Source of the DNA: ENR-C587 sp942493235
GTDB lineage: Bacteria > Bacteroidota > Ignavibacteria > Kapaibacteriales > UBA2268
Direction: 5' to 3'
Assembly: GCA_942493235.1 (NCBI GenBank)
Contig: OW818676.1
Span: forward strand, 186,001-250,000
Length of the DNA: 64,000 nt
The notes beneath the pieces are model-generated. The model ran no database searches, had not been told where the DNA came from, and saw nothing but the letters and a program-made list of their open reading frames with translations. The position numbers and the translations under genes were made by a program. Shown one piece after another: positions 12,001-18,601 of this stretch (positions are counted from its first letter, which is position 1; every line of letters starts with the position of its first letter).

Positions 12001-14374
12001 CAATTGCTGTACCTGTTGCATCACCGCCATTTACACCAAAGCTTTTACTAAAATAGTTTGCACTGTTTGTAGCGGCAATACTTAATGTACCGGCTATAGT
12101 TGGGTCTGTTACATTAATAGCAACATCTCCGGCTTGGAAATCAAATGAGCATGCTGAGATTTCAAATGTATTTGCATCAGGTGTAGCTGAAATTACAACA
12201 CTATTGTTTGTAGTTAAAGCATTAAAACCGATGTTTTGTATTGAATAATCTCCTGCACCGATTCCGGAAACTTCAATCACATTATTCATTAATGTAGTTG
12301 GAGCACTATTACCGGTTATACTAACAGCTTTATCAAGAGCTACTGCGTCAGTATAAGTACCGTTGCCTAAGAATATTGTTTGAGTTCCGTTATCAAGTGC
12401 TGTTACAGCATCAACTGCACCTTGAATAGTGTAATATTCTACTGCAGTACCTGCTGCAAAAGCAACACCATCATTAAGGTCTAATACAGCAATACCCGGA
12501 TATATAAATTCTGAAGTATTTACATCAGTATCACTTGTAACATATCTTTCAGGTATAGACATAGTACCGTCATTTGAATTACCGGCACCCAAATTAATAA
12601 CAGGCAAATTTGCTGTTAAATCAACTGCTTCAAAGTCAATTGATAAACCTGTATTATTAAAGTGGTTTTGTAAAATATTGATAGCTGAATACCCAAAAGC
12701 ACCTGCTTCAGTGGCTATAAAGCTTATAGCTGTGCCGTCAGTACCGTTAAAAGTATTAGCTGAATTTACGCCGATATTTAATATATTATTAGCTGTAGCA
12801 TTTTTAGCTTCTATACTAATACCGATATTAGCGGTTGTTATTCCGTTAATTGTACAGCCATCTATATTAAATGTCGAACCGCTTGCATTAAAAGCGGCAA
12901 TTGCAGCGGTAGGAGCTTCATCAACAATATTAAATTCCAAACCTACTAAGCTTACTGTTTTAGCAGCAGTATTTAGGAAGAATGTACCATTAATATCAGT
13001 TGCAGCACCTAAAACGCCTTCGTCGCTAATTGTTAGCGATTTGGTAATTGAAACATCTTCAGTATATATTTCGCCATCTTGCAAAGATATTCCATCTCCA
13101 TCCAAAGCTACATCAGCATCATGAGCATCTTGTATATAGACAAAGCTATAAAACGGAGCAATACCGTTATTAGCAGGGTCAAGAACTACTCTTGCTTTAT
13201 GAGGATTAATTGTAGCATCTTCATCAAAAGCCATAGCATTACCATTAACATCATATAATGAAATAGCACCGGACAATTGAGACAATGTTACTGTCTCAGT
13301 GCCGGCAAATCTGGCACCGGCTATTGAAGTACCAGTTATTTCAGTGTCAAAAGTATAAACTATACCGTCACCAGTTGCCGGATTAGACAATGTAATTGTC
13401 TGTCCGTCATCGCATGTGATGTTTAAGTCTGCTACGCCAATATTTAAATCTGTAGCATTTGGACCAACTAAACCGCCGTCATCATTAGTTACTATTTCAG
13501 AAAATACAACAGTTAATATACTGTTATTTTCATTAAAAGCAATTGAAGTAATTTCGGGAGCAACTATATCAGTAGTAGTAAATGATATATTTTCAATATT
13601 CTGAACTACTTCATTACCTAATACCGCTCTTACTCTAATATAAAATGTAGTAGCATGACTTACATACACTTCAAGTGCTTCGCTAGCACCTGCAGAAAGT
13701 GTTCCTACATCAAGATCATTATATATATCATAAAAAGTAGAGAAATCCGCTAATTCACTAACGTCAACTCTATAAGATATATTGTCGTTATTATTTCCGG
13801 TAATTGTAAAGTTTGCAATTTGTCCGTTAATATCTCCTAAAGCAAGTACCGGAGCATTAATACCTGTTAAAGTAGTAAATGTACGTGGGTTGCCATTAGG
13901 CTGGGTTAGTTGAAAATCGCCTGTAATACCACCCAAGTTTACATTATAATCGTAAACGCGTACAGAATATGGCGTTTCTGAATCAAGCCCACTAAGTGCT
14001 ACTGTTCTTGCAGAGCCGACAATTTTATCGACTACTACATAAGTAACACCTGCATTTGCTAAGGTGTTAAAAGCATTGATTTCATCCGGCAATACGCCGT
14101 TATAATCCAATACATTACTTAGTGTTACACTATTAAGCCCTGTAGTTTGGTAATTGGTCTCAAAAAAAGGCCAATCGGGTGTACCGCTACCAAAAGCGAT
14201 AACCACAAAACGCCCATAACCGTTACCGTTTATCCACGTAGCAGTGGCAGTTTGGGTCGCAATGTTAGTAATGGACATATACCTTGACGGATTAGAGGGA
14301 GCAGTAGCATAAGCTTCAAACCCACTAATTAGCAAGGTAAATATCACTAAAAATAGAGAAATAAAACGCTTCAT
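1..14374 (-). CDS. Giant secreted multi-domain surface protein (Ig/PKD/FN3-like, beta-helix-like), 3' end outside window
   Basis: The minus-strand frame opens at ATG 14374, 6 nt after a GAGGAG ribosome site, and has no stop to base 1, giving at least 4,791 codons. I checked the frame at several points (near 12000, 9944, 6983, 4802, 1994 and 2) and it is continuous. The N-terminus MKRFISLFLVIFTLLISG...AYA is a signal peptide. Residues about 24-400 look FN3/Ig-like. Residues about 400-1240 are Asn/Ile/Gly-rich with many N-x-F and I-x-x-N steps, as in right-handed beta-helices. Residues about 1250-3190 are Ig-like modules with repeated D-x-T-A-P and AGN motifs. Residues about 3190-4791 are Cys-containing Ig/PKD-like modules of the kind found in SprB-like gliding adhesins. 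Cell-surface export, probably by T9SS, is inferred; the sorting domain would lie beyond the window. Adhesin or surface-filament function is likely, but no catalytic motif was seen. Confidence 0.9.
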   Translation of the reverse strand, partial: MKRFISLFLVIFTLLISGFEAYATAPSNPSRYMSITNIATQTATATWINGNGYGRFVVIAFGSGTPDWPFFETNYQTTGLNSVTLSNVLDYNGVLPDEINAFNTLANAGVTYVVVDKIVGSARTVALSGLDSETPYSVRVYDYNVNLGGITGDFQLTQPNGNPRTFTTLTGINAPVLALGDINGQIANFTITGNNNDNISYRVDVSELADFSTFYDIYNDLDVGTLSAGASEALEVYVSHATTFYIRVRAVLGNEVVQNIENISFTTTDIVAPEITSIAFNENNSILTVVFSEIVTNDDGGLVGPNATDLNIGVADLNITCDDGQTITLSNPATGDGIVYTFDTEITGTSIAGARFAGTETVTLSQLSGAISLYDVNGNAMAFDEDATINPHKARVVLDPANNGIAPFYSFVYIQDAHDADVALDGDGISLQDGEIYTEDVSITKSLTISDEGVLGAATDINGTFFLNTAAKTVSLVGLEFNIVDEAPTAAIAAFNASGSTFNIDGCTINGITTANIGISIEAKNATANNILNIGVNSANTFNGTDGTAISFIATEAGAFGYSAINILQNHFNNTGLSIDFEAVDLTANLPVINLGAGNSNDGTMSIPERYVTSDTDVNTSEFIYPGIAVLDLNDGVAFAAGTAVEYYTIQGAVDAVTALDNGTQTIFLGNGTYTDAVALDKAVSITGNSAPTTLMNNVIEVSGIGAGDYSIQNIGFNALTTNNSVVISATPDANTFEISACSFDFQAGDVAINVTDPTIAGTLSIAATNSANYFSKSFGVNGGDATGTAIAFPNNQITGTVNISGNGFSFNSTNGDRGIYFSSTNTTGVSDGVINITSNTFTPLQAYIVEPPDGYNAVGDAIVFADSTDASANPTFNLSTGSINIFDGNDFQQDGFGIKLLESANSPGTTIAGTLPNTIDINSAADITGSNALSFNIEDIYGASAYSLQNATGDNDLLYPSIDYAISHPAGALVDLMIGEGMYHEDVTIPSASTLEHIYGNNYSGNGCGLFTGFTLTLEKPIAGQTANAYNFNAPIVILNNSNALMANALGLVYPSGTIKIGATTVTADNATVNKPVTITDNAAGGTYSGTLTLAGGGAISINSLDFTGNPAINVDLASGNTGSITINNNIFTMPDGPATNYETYSKGIVVETGNATVAGLFPLNIIGNTFNSIGGATIAVAFRNQTEGFATFNAVNVNNSNIFNNLGYSIYKVNEGSICTYLPEINVNDGTGNTYSINNTIFGFNYTPFPIDETTTAITSDCSLPLAVDLGEVISVTGAVENTTGTSMAYFNLYNTGIRVQVQVPDDASLINGHIQIQIAKDDGSLDWENIPNSGISLIDAVNTNKIIVILEADLALTTQFAEDVTSVSFRAIAADMAGNTAAAPGAASANTIINDQTVPTVVIPNTVTFDNIINIAEKEAGVTFQGRASEDNVTLYIVNNDITPTPTWTDISTTGFSATLAPTAGVDADVAIAPNAVQIVDPGSYYLYGADYAGNLSAKSATFFGTELSAPDDFTVGTVDVPSENRNGYYNLADHNADRTVTVIVPIIDDPSLVGGTIQVQAKIGVGGTFANVGTPYTITNPDRGNNVTMTLTRAQFEAIAGLAEHDVIYFTAVVSDLYLNPTTGTQSANTLTYDITAPSLVSAVLSTNNPSGTHARNGNEIRMLVTANEACLDNGVTFYSNGTPLNNGSYDPSTPDPLSFYSYVIVEVGGNPADPTGVVTTSTTITDLANNSTVVPADATTLGSVTIDVTAPAPHTAGDVSAKGGNEVANYWNSTNETLYVTIPLAADPSLVGGTIELQASRDGFVAETLEVALPYTIVANDITATEYIFAIPAADFEALGGDFAEGDVWEFRTEIIDIAGNNTTGTKSATTITVDQTAPIVNIDEDGVIETAGADANTLNDLMINIAEKANGFSVNATSNEAASTLYLVNTTEYPDPSNFEIITLSAGFASQASAGAGVTTAIAVPAVKDEIVNANTYQVFAIDAAGNLSAPSVRSLTSDLVQPYVSYLIVHPNAGAGLQNGLKGIGGTVWLQMPTSEPIVVTNSPRIKTNAGPDAYFVYNGVQWAPTEWQAIYTVAAGESTALNSFTLDPALTIDFTNGIIKDVAGNPIVTAMTETQEGQTFDVFYQNNTDITIDGVPPTFTIQYHIGSVVGPSLTENNPRIGIGTTAWILIDSDEQLQEDPTINISGLLAGSPTNNVSGGITGVHDENEFQYSYNRIVYETNDNGTLEQITITATDMAGNTTTVAPTNADIRQAKVDGFRPTPAITFVPDPSNVTTIAVTIDYGEAMQNVTLAKVTVSGGTKSNWVSVGNGVYTFNLVAAGNGSYSVTLPEGIAANQIMDAAGNFAYGATESVIYDNVPPTVSITGHDGAWHNTDVTLTLSATDPGTNPSGVRNLYYTINGDEPTIASTSFAGATTPLVISTDGTNTIKLIADDNATNLTAAGNKAVAVVLLDKTAPVVTNTEIDPLFTVPNTETHWNRGVHTITWVPENLTDATSGLKDNSVTLAYSTNALDVTPTWTEIATGEANDGSYTWTIPAGLNSTDCKIALEISDNANNISGGTSFTFTLDDVAPTAEVSIVPLLDGSLPNGYVINESITEVDIYASFNENMSELPIPVLSINAELAGVIDIANPTISEWLSPTLYQWRFTVPDIDLTKLDNSIAVTVATDLALNPVQVGTVLNPLTGIKVDQVAPTVVSLSTDNDLYNKLSDGTTTEFQVVFSEAMMIANEPGFEIYNINWDLSFAIGAPFSFVSDAWSMSAYTNDTYTATFDVTDDNSTESYRNELVYMNNSAFDLAGNPAQQTTAETEFNIDMVAPSILYLNVISSDGDSWDEFAKVGDIVEIFYATSEDLDDPISYTIRSGGTPVTDTPIWEYDGPAAQYFDYTVNSADAEGLVSFDITISDMYGNTTDITEANITDPPNVTIDKTLPELVIERVAPTIGDAAAFVTNADAVRFTMTFSEPIIDFNYTDIAVNAPDGATFTEINAEDLTGPVVNGTDYVYTLDVLGVAGDGLLGITVNKADFSDRAGNQLANSVTSENFEIDNTAPVIASVEVNCAFTPVNVNINRAITVNFNEEVYSDFHANNDLAGTMASPTDFNVVKTGTGLATINSWNLIAGTGTAGSTSMQVALAWTGTLSGFEEVVVNFQANGVFDQAGNPALGIGDDGIVASTKYANNNNWEYTNRTLTISTQPVDYSVCQGDNALFTASAEGDANTTYGWEVLTTLPGAVWTSINTANLTDPYTFNIDGSELTVNEVTADMDGYQYLYKAINACNPAGITSEIATLNVNPNPTFEFIEEQVTVCETGTITLSVTAYNTATYVWKKAGVALVNGGRISGANTATLTIIDVVAEDAGSYSVALTDANDCETVESNFATVTVDLLPATDLTVNGEATICTGSAATITIVNAVNNVLYELRNGTVVVVGGIGDGTNLELSTDVLTSTTLFNVLAYSTEFCSAQLDQTVLITVEQTPVNPTLATSTPATGTQVCQGSTVSATFDEGTGGSGSDVYYYSLDNGSNWIEYTEGEMLTALTETILISGQRNSSQCTTAASTLATWTVETTPVAKTTTKDPNVAAVCNGDDVRAFFTAASGNGGAGTDTYQYRTSANSGASWTAWSTYNTSIDGDIFGDYINTDGLTNVEIKTTRTTDVCTPATNTVSWTVKPLPIATASNNGPVCFGADVTLSTPDAGEGASYSWLLPDESVVGGREITWTTNNSGILTATVTVTYDGCENTSTTDITVDPAITVQNVLATNNCVGNISVTLLGTENDVTYTVYKNGITTSISQLGTGSAMNINVLNATAGVYTVRANRLRCTDVAMTGTVTVNPTLTAEAGANGATCGTNAYQVTDATATNYASLAWTENGAGSITAGATTLTPTYTPTAADANNDVTLTLTATALAGCTNIIDTKVIHVNPALPALPTVAATNGTIAFCGTAQTTLTASSAGATSYTWYSDAAGTNQIGALAAYNTPVLNATTSYWVKATNDCGSSVLQQVTLTVNTLPSITTTATAQTRCGTGNVTFNAATTSPDGVIDWSLDNFTNVALAGNNELITIVNAGTPVTAYYRARNTVTGCFSATSQVIGTANALPTITINSTDIDNSICEGEAVTLTGNGGTTYTWDNGLGAGASKVVTPAVTTTYTVTGTGANDCQNTAQITITVNTIPEIGTIATAQSRCANGNVTFTSGTASENGVIDWSLDNFATEAQLASNTFTTNVNVGTPITAYYRARNTVTGCTSEISQVVGTANALPTTPTITGNASIAQGQPLTLTTEAGYTSYTWAVNGGIITGGEGTREIIVNWLTTGDKSVTVTVSNASTCTAISLVKTVTVTEACITASITNQPINTSGCQGSTATFTVVAAGTGLSYSWYKVAVPTDQLISTSGATLTIDNIQAANAGTYYVVIDNGCTTDPGVQSNNVALTVTSPSTPTVTIVSNDADNTICPDASVTFTATANNLGGGTVAYQWKLNGNNTGNNQNTYTTTALVNADQVSCTITVSNGCVTSATANSTVITTTVLPVTTITAHPQDVTVAVGSNATFNVTATGNGLTYAWYKSGDVTVLSTTNSLTVSNVQVADNASEYYCIVSGTCGDAVTSDYALLTVILPASQLVITNNITTQESGISFNVIVESRNSNGEATNVTIATPVTITLQTGTGTVSGSGTIAIGTNQVTIPVTYTYINGQVNAVLSANATTLTSGLSNAFNLLPVQPAAPTLTSASVTRNTATINWASGSAVMIFAISGSTDIVTPIVNEGNMDGNTATFNASSVFTSATAGQGVNPGVVNPTA

Positions 14375-14800
14375 CGCGTTCTCCTCAGATAGTTAATAAA
14401 TAAATTAATTTATAAATTTGAGTCATCTATGTTCTTTATTTCTTGATTTCTAATTGTAAAATTATTTGTAAAATATATTATATTTATTAGTATATATATA
14501 AGTAAGATAGGCACAATCAAAATTCGTGCCTAAGAATGTGTTCTGTATTTTCTTTTGCTGTTGCTCTGTATCCTCTTTATATTTCATATATTTATAAATT
14601 TCTATTATTAGAGAAATTTGTTATCAATATATTCAAAGCATAAATTTACTACATTTTCAATTATTATCAAAATTAAATGTTAATAATAGAAAATCAGCGT
14701 TTTCGCGGTATATATGAATATTGTATAATATATATCATATACGTAGCAGGATTGCAGTATTTGCCCTCACTCATTCAACTCCAATGCTTCATTTTCATGT

Positions 14801-15088
14801 ATCTACATGCAAACCCACGCTTTAGCGTGGGGAGCTCACTATCCCGTGGCTGAAGCCACGGGTTGATGTCAAAGATAGATATTTTGTCAATTGTATTTGA
14901 GAAATTTCTTTTCCCATCATGCAAACCCACGCTTTATTTCTATGAATCTACATGCAACCCCACGCTTTAGCGTGGGGATAGATTATATTTCATTTCTTAT
15001 CTCACTATCCCGTGGCTGAAGCCACGGGTTGATTTCAAAGAAATATTTTTTTCAATTGTATTTGAGAATTTCTTTTCCCAGAATGCAA
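14801..15088. repeat. Two direct copies of a two-hairpin repeat
   Basis: Unit 1 runs from about 14801 to 14925 and unit 2 from about 14946 to 15088. Each begins TCTACATGCAA and carries two palindromes. The first has arms CCCACGCT/AGCGTGGG (14814-14831 and 14958-14977). The second has arms CCCGTGGCT/AGCCACGGG (14843-14862 and 15009-15028). Each unit ends with a shared tail, TCAATTGTATTTGAGAA then TTCTTTTCCCA. A broken third left arm lies between the units (about 14923-14935). This looks like a REP-type element rather than a gene regulator; no REP-associated transposase is visible. Confidence 0.8.
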
Positions 15089-15133
15089 GAAGCTGTCCCA
15101 AATTTGTCATTCTGAACGAAGTGAAGAATCCAT
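15089..15133. repeat. Half copy of the dispersed 130-bp palindromic repeat
   Basis: AAGCTGTCCCAAATTTGTCA followed by TTCTGAACGAAGTGAAGAAT matches the left arm of the repeat family seen complete at 50236-50366. The right arm is missing, so this is a truncated copy. Confidence 0.7.
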
Positions 15134-15185
15134 CTTTCTATCGGAACTTCAATTCGGAGTCTGACACCTATATTTTCGCCTATAT

Positions 15186-15210
15186 AGAAAACCCCCTGAT
15201 AAAAAGGGGG
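15186..15210 (-). terminator. Rho-independent terminator of the 15247-18453 gene
   Basis: Arms CCCCCT and AGGGGG (15192-15210) form a hairpin about 37 nt past the stop codon. Read on the minus strand it is followed by TTTTCT. Confidence 0.75.
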
Positions 15211-15246
15211 CTTGTATTTAATTTTCAATCAACTCACAGATGTGAA

Positions 15247-18200
15247 TTATAATTCTAACCAAGTAGTACCATCACAAACTAAAGTTATACCTAAAGTATT
15301 ACCTAAAGCAGTTGCTTCTACGTTATCCAAATTAATAATAAAACCTGAAGCATTCTTGATAAAGATAATCTTACCGGCTACAGTAGCAGTCGGTAAAGCT
15401 ACAGTGAATGCACCTGTTGCAGCACCGGCAGAAATTTTATATACTGTTGCATCATCTTCTAAAGTAACACCTAAATCATCTCCTGCTACATCTCTAAATG
15501 AGAATTTAACAGCTCCACCTTCATCAGCAACACTTATTGCTAATGGATTAGTAGTTCCTTGATTTTCCACAAACAGACCAGTAGAACTATTATTACCAAC
15601 TGTTGATATCATAACTGCATAATCTGCGTTATCGGGATTTATTACATTGAATTGAGCAGCGGAACCTAAGTTTCCACCAACTCCGTCTGAGCCGCCATTA
15701 GTAGTTACTACTAATGCATAATCAGATCCCATATTATTGCTGTTTGTAATAGTAACGCCTGTACCGGCAGCACTTCCATTAGAAACACTAATAGTACCAT
15801 CGGCAACTGAAATATTTGAACCTGCTGCCAAAGCTAATGGACCACCTTGTAATTCAATACCATTTGCACCTGAAACAACAATACCTTTTTCAGCGGAAAC
15901 AATAAGACCGGAGTTTACGCCGGAAATTGTCATATCGCCAATTACATCGTCTAAAATCAGGTCTGCATCGCCTTCATCATAGATGGCTTGCAAAGTAGTA
16001 GCTACGTCACCCCATACTGTGGTACCGTCGCCATTTGTTTTTAGGAATTGACCACTAACGCCATTACCGATACCGGCTAACAAATTAATATTAGCAGTAG
16101 TAGCTGTAACGCCGTCCATAATATTTATTTCGGCAGTTGTTGCTGTAATTCCATCTAATGTATTAATTTCAGCTGCATCAGCAGTTACATCATGCAATTT
16201 ATTTAAGTCTGCAGTAACGGCAGTTGTTGCTGTTAATATATTTAGTTCGGCAGTTGTAGCTGTAATTCCATCTAATGTATTTAGTTCAGCAGTTGTTGCT
16301 GTAATTCCGTCTAATGTATTTAGTTCGGCAGCATCAGCAGTTACATCATGCAATTTATTTAAGTCTGCAGTAACGGCAGTTGTTGCTGTTAATATATTTA
16401 GTTCAGCAGTTGTTGCTGTAACGCCGTCCATAATATTTAATTCGGCAGTTGTTGCTGTAATTCCGTCTAATGTATTTAGTTCGGCAGCATCAGCAGTTAC
16501 TGAATGTAATTTATCTAAATCAGCTGTTACAACTGTAGAACCTGTTAATTGATTTAATTCGGCAGCTGTAGCAGTAATTGCATTTAATTTTGTTAAATCA
16601 GCAGTTAAATCCACATCATTTAAAGTAAATGTAGCTGGAGTACCTGCAGAACCGATGGATACATTACCTGAAAGCATTGATTCGCCATCAACCATTAATG
16701 AACCTGTAGTCATGTCAATATTAACTTGATTAACAGAACCAATAGTAACTAAAGTACCGTCGTCAGTAATACTACCGTCAACTAAATCAGTACCGTCCCA
16801 TACAGGAATAGTATTTACAGTAGTCATAGCAACTTCATCAAGAGCCGAAACATCGCCTTCAGCCCAAGAAAAATCTCCTTGAGAAACTAAGACTTTGTTA
16901 GCAGCTACTGCATTTTGTAATTTTGGATAAGTAACGCCTGCATCGGCTATACCTACAGTTTGAGCAGCAGAGCCGTTAAATGTAAATGCTGTTATACCGT
17001 CGCCTTGAGTTAAAGCATTCGGTGTATTAGCAGTTATAGTAATAGGGGCTGTGCCGTCAAAATCAACGCCATTAATAGCTCTTGGAGTTTCCAAAGCTGT
17101 AGCAGTTGACGCATTACCAGTTACATTACCTGTCAAATCGCCTACAAATCCGGCAAGACCAGTTACAGTACCTTCAGCGGTTAATGAACCGTCTTTTGTT
17201 GGGTCTAATGGGTCTGAACTAAGTAGTGTAAGATTACCTGCAACTATTTGTACATTTGTAGATATAGGTTGGTCAACGAAATCAGGGTTTACTCTAACTC
17301 CTAATATGGAGGTAGTGCCTGCGTTTACTGAACTAATAAGTGCATTACCTTGAGCTGCAGTATTAGGGAATATTTGAGTATCTCCCCATGAATTTGAATG
17401 GGCAGCATTTAAAGTTACTGTATAAGGATCAATAGTAGTGCCTGAGCCTGCTCTTGTTAAAGAAGCGTCAGCAGCGACATTAGCGATTTCATTACCTACT
17501 AACAGATCTAAGTCAGCAGTAGTATGTGCATCTAAATCTGTACGAAGCCCGCCTTCTATACCTGTTGCACGGGTTGTCTCGTCAGCGATTGCTTGTGTAT
17601 TAGCATCTACATCTGTACGAAGCCCGCCCTCTATACCTGTTGCACGGGTTGTCTCGTCAGCGATTGCTTGTGTATTAGCATCTACATCTGTACGAAGCCC
17701 GCCCTCTATACCTGTTGCACGGGTTATTTCGTCAGCGATATCTTGTGCATTATCTGAAATGCCTGTATTTAAAGTGTTTAAGGTAGCGGCACTTAAATAA
17801 CCGTCAACTAAAGTAGTAGCTGCCGGAATAGAGAAATTACCGTTAGTATTATTATATACTAAAGGAGCAGTTGCACTAAACATATCATAGAACAAATCTG
17901 ATGGTGCAGTCCATACTGGAGCTGAACCATTAGAAGCAAGAATCTGGCCGTTAGTTCCGGCTATAGTTAATTCAGCACCTTTACCTAAAGGGCTACTAAT
18001 TAAAATTGAACCGGCATCGTTCAATACTATTTCTTCCGGTTCGATAGTAAAACCTAATCCAGATTTAAATACTTCAATTACTGTATTGGTAATGTTATAA
18101 ATACCAACAGTATTCCAAGGGTTTAAAGCATTATCTTTAACTTCTACCCACATCTCTAAATTATTTGCAGGAAGAATTGCATCAAAAGCCGGACTTCCTA

Positions 18201-18453
18201 CACCAAGAGTAACTTGGACTAATCCGAAACCATTTGATTGAACTGCTGTGAATTCTTCGCTATATATTACATTTACATAATCGAAATTTTGATATATTCT
18301 TACTCTCACGTCCACAGGTACATTAGGGATTAGTTGCCCTGCATTGTTTGTAGCCATCGAAGTAACGGGAAATGGCTCTAATGCCATAGAAGATTCAGAA
18401 TTTATAACTAATGCTGCTGCAGCAATTAGTAAAGTATTTCTAAAAATTTTCAT
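15247..18453 (-). CDS. Secreted tail-fibre-like repeat protein (1068 aa)
   Basis: The protein starts with a signal peptide (MKIFRNTLLIAAAALVIN), with ribosome site AGAGG 5 nt before the ATG. Residues about 25-125 form a beta-rich domain with LEMWVEV, similar in layout to the N-terminus of the neighbouring 1311-aa protein. Around residues 230-310 there are three near-identical 25-residue repeats beginning RTDVDANTQAIADE, likely a trimeric coiled stalk. Residues about 615-790 are a ladder of 13-residue units of the form TATTAELNTLDGI, a pattern common in phage tail fibres. No T9SS sorting domain, peptidase S74 domain or barrel was seen; the last 50 residues (ending CDGTTWLEL) resemble the end of the neighbour. 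It is probably a surface fibre; the exact role is unknown. It lies 148 nt downstream of the related gene, with a terminator between them. Confidence 0.85.
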   Translation of the reverse strand: MKIFRNTLLIAAAALVINSESSMALEPFPVTSMATNNAGQLIPNVPVDVRVRIYQNFDYVNVIYSEEFTAVQSNGFGLVQVTLGVGSPAFDAILPANNLEMWVEVKDNALNPWNTVGIYNITNTVIEVFKSGLGFTIEPEEIVLNDAGSILISSPLGKGAELTIAGTNGQILASNGSAPVWTAPSDLFYDMFSATAPLVYNNTNGNFSIPAATTLVDGYLSAATLNTLNTGISDNAQDIADEITRATGIEGGLRTDVDANTQAIADETTRATGIEGGLRTDVDANTQAIADETTRATGIEGGLRTDLDAHTTADLDLLVGNEIANVAADASLTRAGSGTTIDPYTVTLNAAHSNSWGDTQIFPNTAAQGNALISSVNAGTTSILGVRVNPDFVDQPISTNVQIVAGNLTLLSSDPLDPTKDGSLTAEGTVTGLAGFVGDLTGNVTGNASTATALETPRAINGVDFDGTAPITITANTPNALTQGDGITAFTFNGSAAQTVGIADAGVTYPKLQNAVAANKVLVSQGDFSWAEGDVSALDEVAMTTVNTIPVWDGTDLVDGSITDDGTLVTIGSVNQVNIDMTTGSLMVDGESMLSGNVSIGSAGTPATFTLNDVDLTADLTKLNAITATAAELNQLTGSTVVTADLDKLHSVTADAAELNTLDGITATTAELNIMDGVTATTAELNILTATTAVTADLNKLHDVTADAAELNTLDGITATTAELNTLDGITATTAELNILTATTAVTADLNKLHDVTADAAEINTLDGITATTAEINIMDGVTATTANINLLAGIGNGVSGQFLKTNGDGTTVWGDVATTLQAIYDEGDADLILDDVIGDMTISGVNSGLIVSAEKGIVVSGANGIELQGGPLALAAGSNISVADGTISVSNGSAAGTGVTITNSNNMGSDYALVVTTNGGSDGVGGNLGSAAQFNVINPDNADYAVMISTVGNNSSTGLFVENQGTTNPLAISVADEGGAVKFSFRDVAGDDLGVTLEDDATVYKISAGAATGAFTVALPTATVAGKIIFIKNASGFIINLDNVEATALGNTLGITLVCDGTTWLEL
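16085..16612 (-). repeat. 39-nt (13-aa) tandem repeat ladder inside the fibre gene
   Basis: Consecutive units of the form (I/V)TA(T/D)(T/A)AELN(T/I)LDG, TATTAVTADLNKL and HDVTADAAELN repeat with a 13-residue period for about 13 units. Blocks of three to four units are themselves duplicated almost exactly in DNA (about 16170-16330 and 16330-16480). Confidence 0.8.
17541..17765 (-). repeat. 75-nt (25-aa) tandem repeat, three copies
   Basis: TACGAAGCCCGCC recurs at 17541, 17616 and 17691, a period of exactly 75 nt. The copies are nearly identical at the DNA level and encode RTDVDANTQAIADE(T)TRATG units in frame. Confidence 0.9.
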
Positions 18454-18545
18454 TTCAACCTCTTATTATTTTTTAATTTTTCAGATCTATATTAGATTTT
18501 CGAAGTGAAAAGATATTTAATCAATAGTACATTCCATTTATAATT

Positions 18546-18580
18546 TCAAAAAGTATAACCGCCCTAAGGCGGTTATACTT
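18546..18580 (-). terminator. Strong rho-independent terminator of the 1311-aa fibre gene
   Basis: A perfect 13-bp stem AAGTATAACCGCC/GGCGGTTATACTT (18551-18580) with loop CTAA lies 21 nt past the stop. On the minus strand it runs into TTTTTG. Confidence 0.85.
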
Positions 18581-18601
18581 TAGTAATTAATTCAAAGAAT
18601 A

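Larger units (their letters stand above)
14375..15246. other. 872-bp gene-free gap with hairpin repeats
   Basis: No credible ORF lies here. The first 400 bases are very AT-rich and hold the leader of the giant gene. From about 14801 the gap holds two direct copies of a hairpin-bearing repeat, then a half copy of the dispersed palindromic repeat (15089-15133). The terminator of the fibre-like gene to its right is at 15186-15210. I saw no convincing TAnnTTTG promoter box for the giant gene. Confidence 0.7.

Noticed and set aside
14801..15088. CRISPR array
   Set aside because: Only two units with internal palindromes and no regular spacers; no cas genes.
17438..17800. 120-codon plus-strand frame with internal repeats
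   Set aside because: It is the antisense reading of the 75-nt repeat in the fibre gene.
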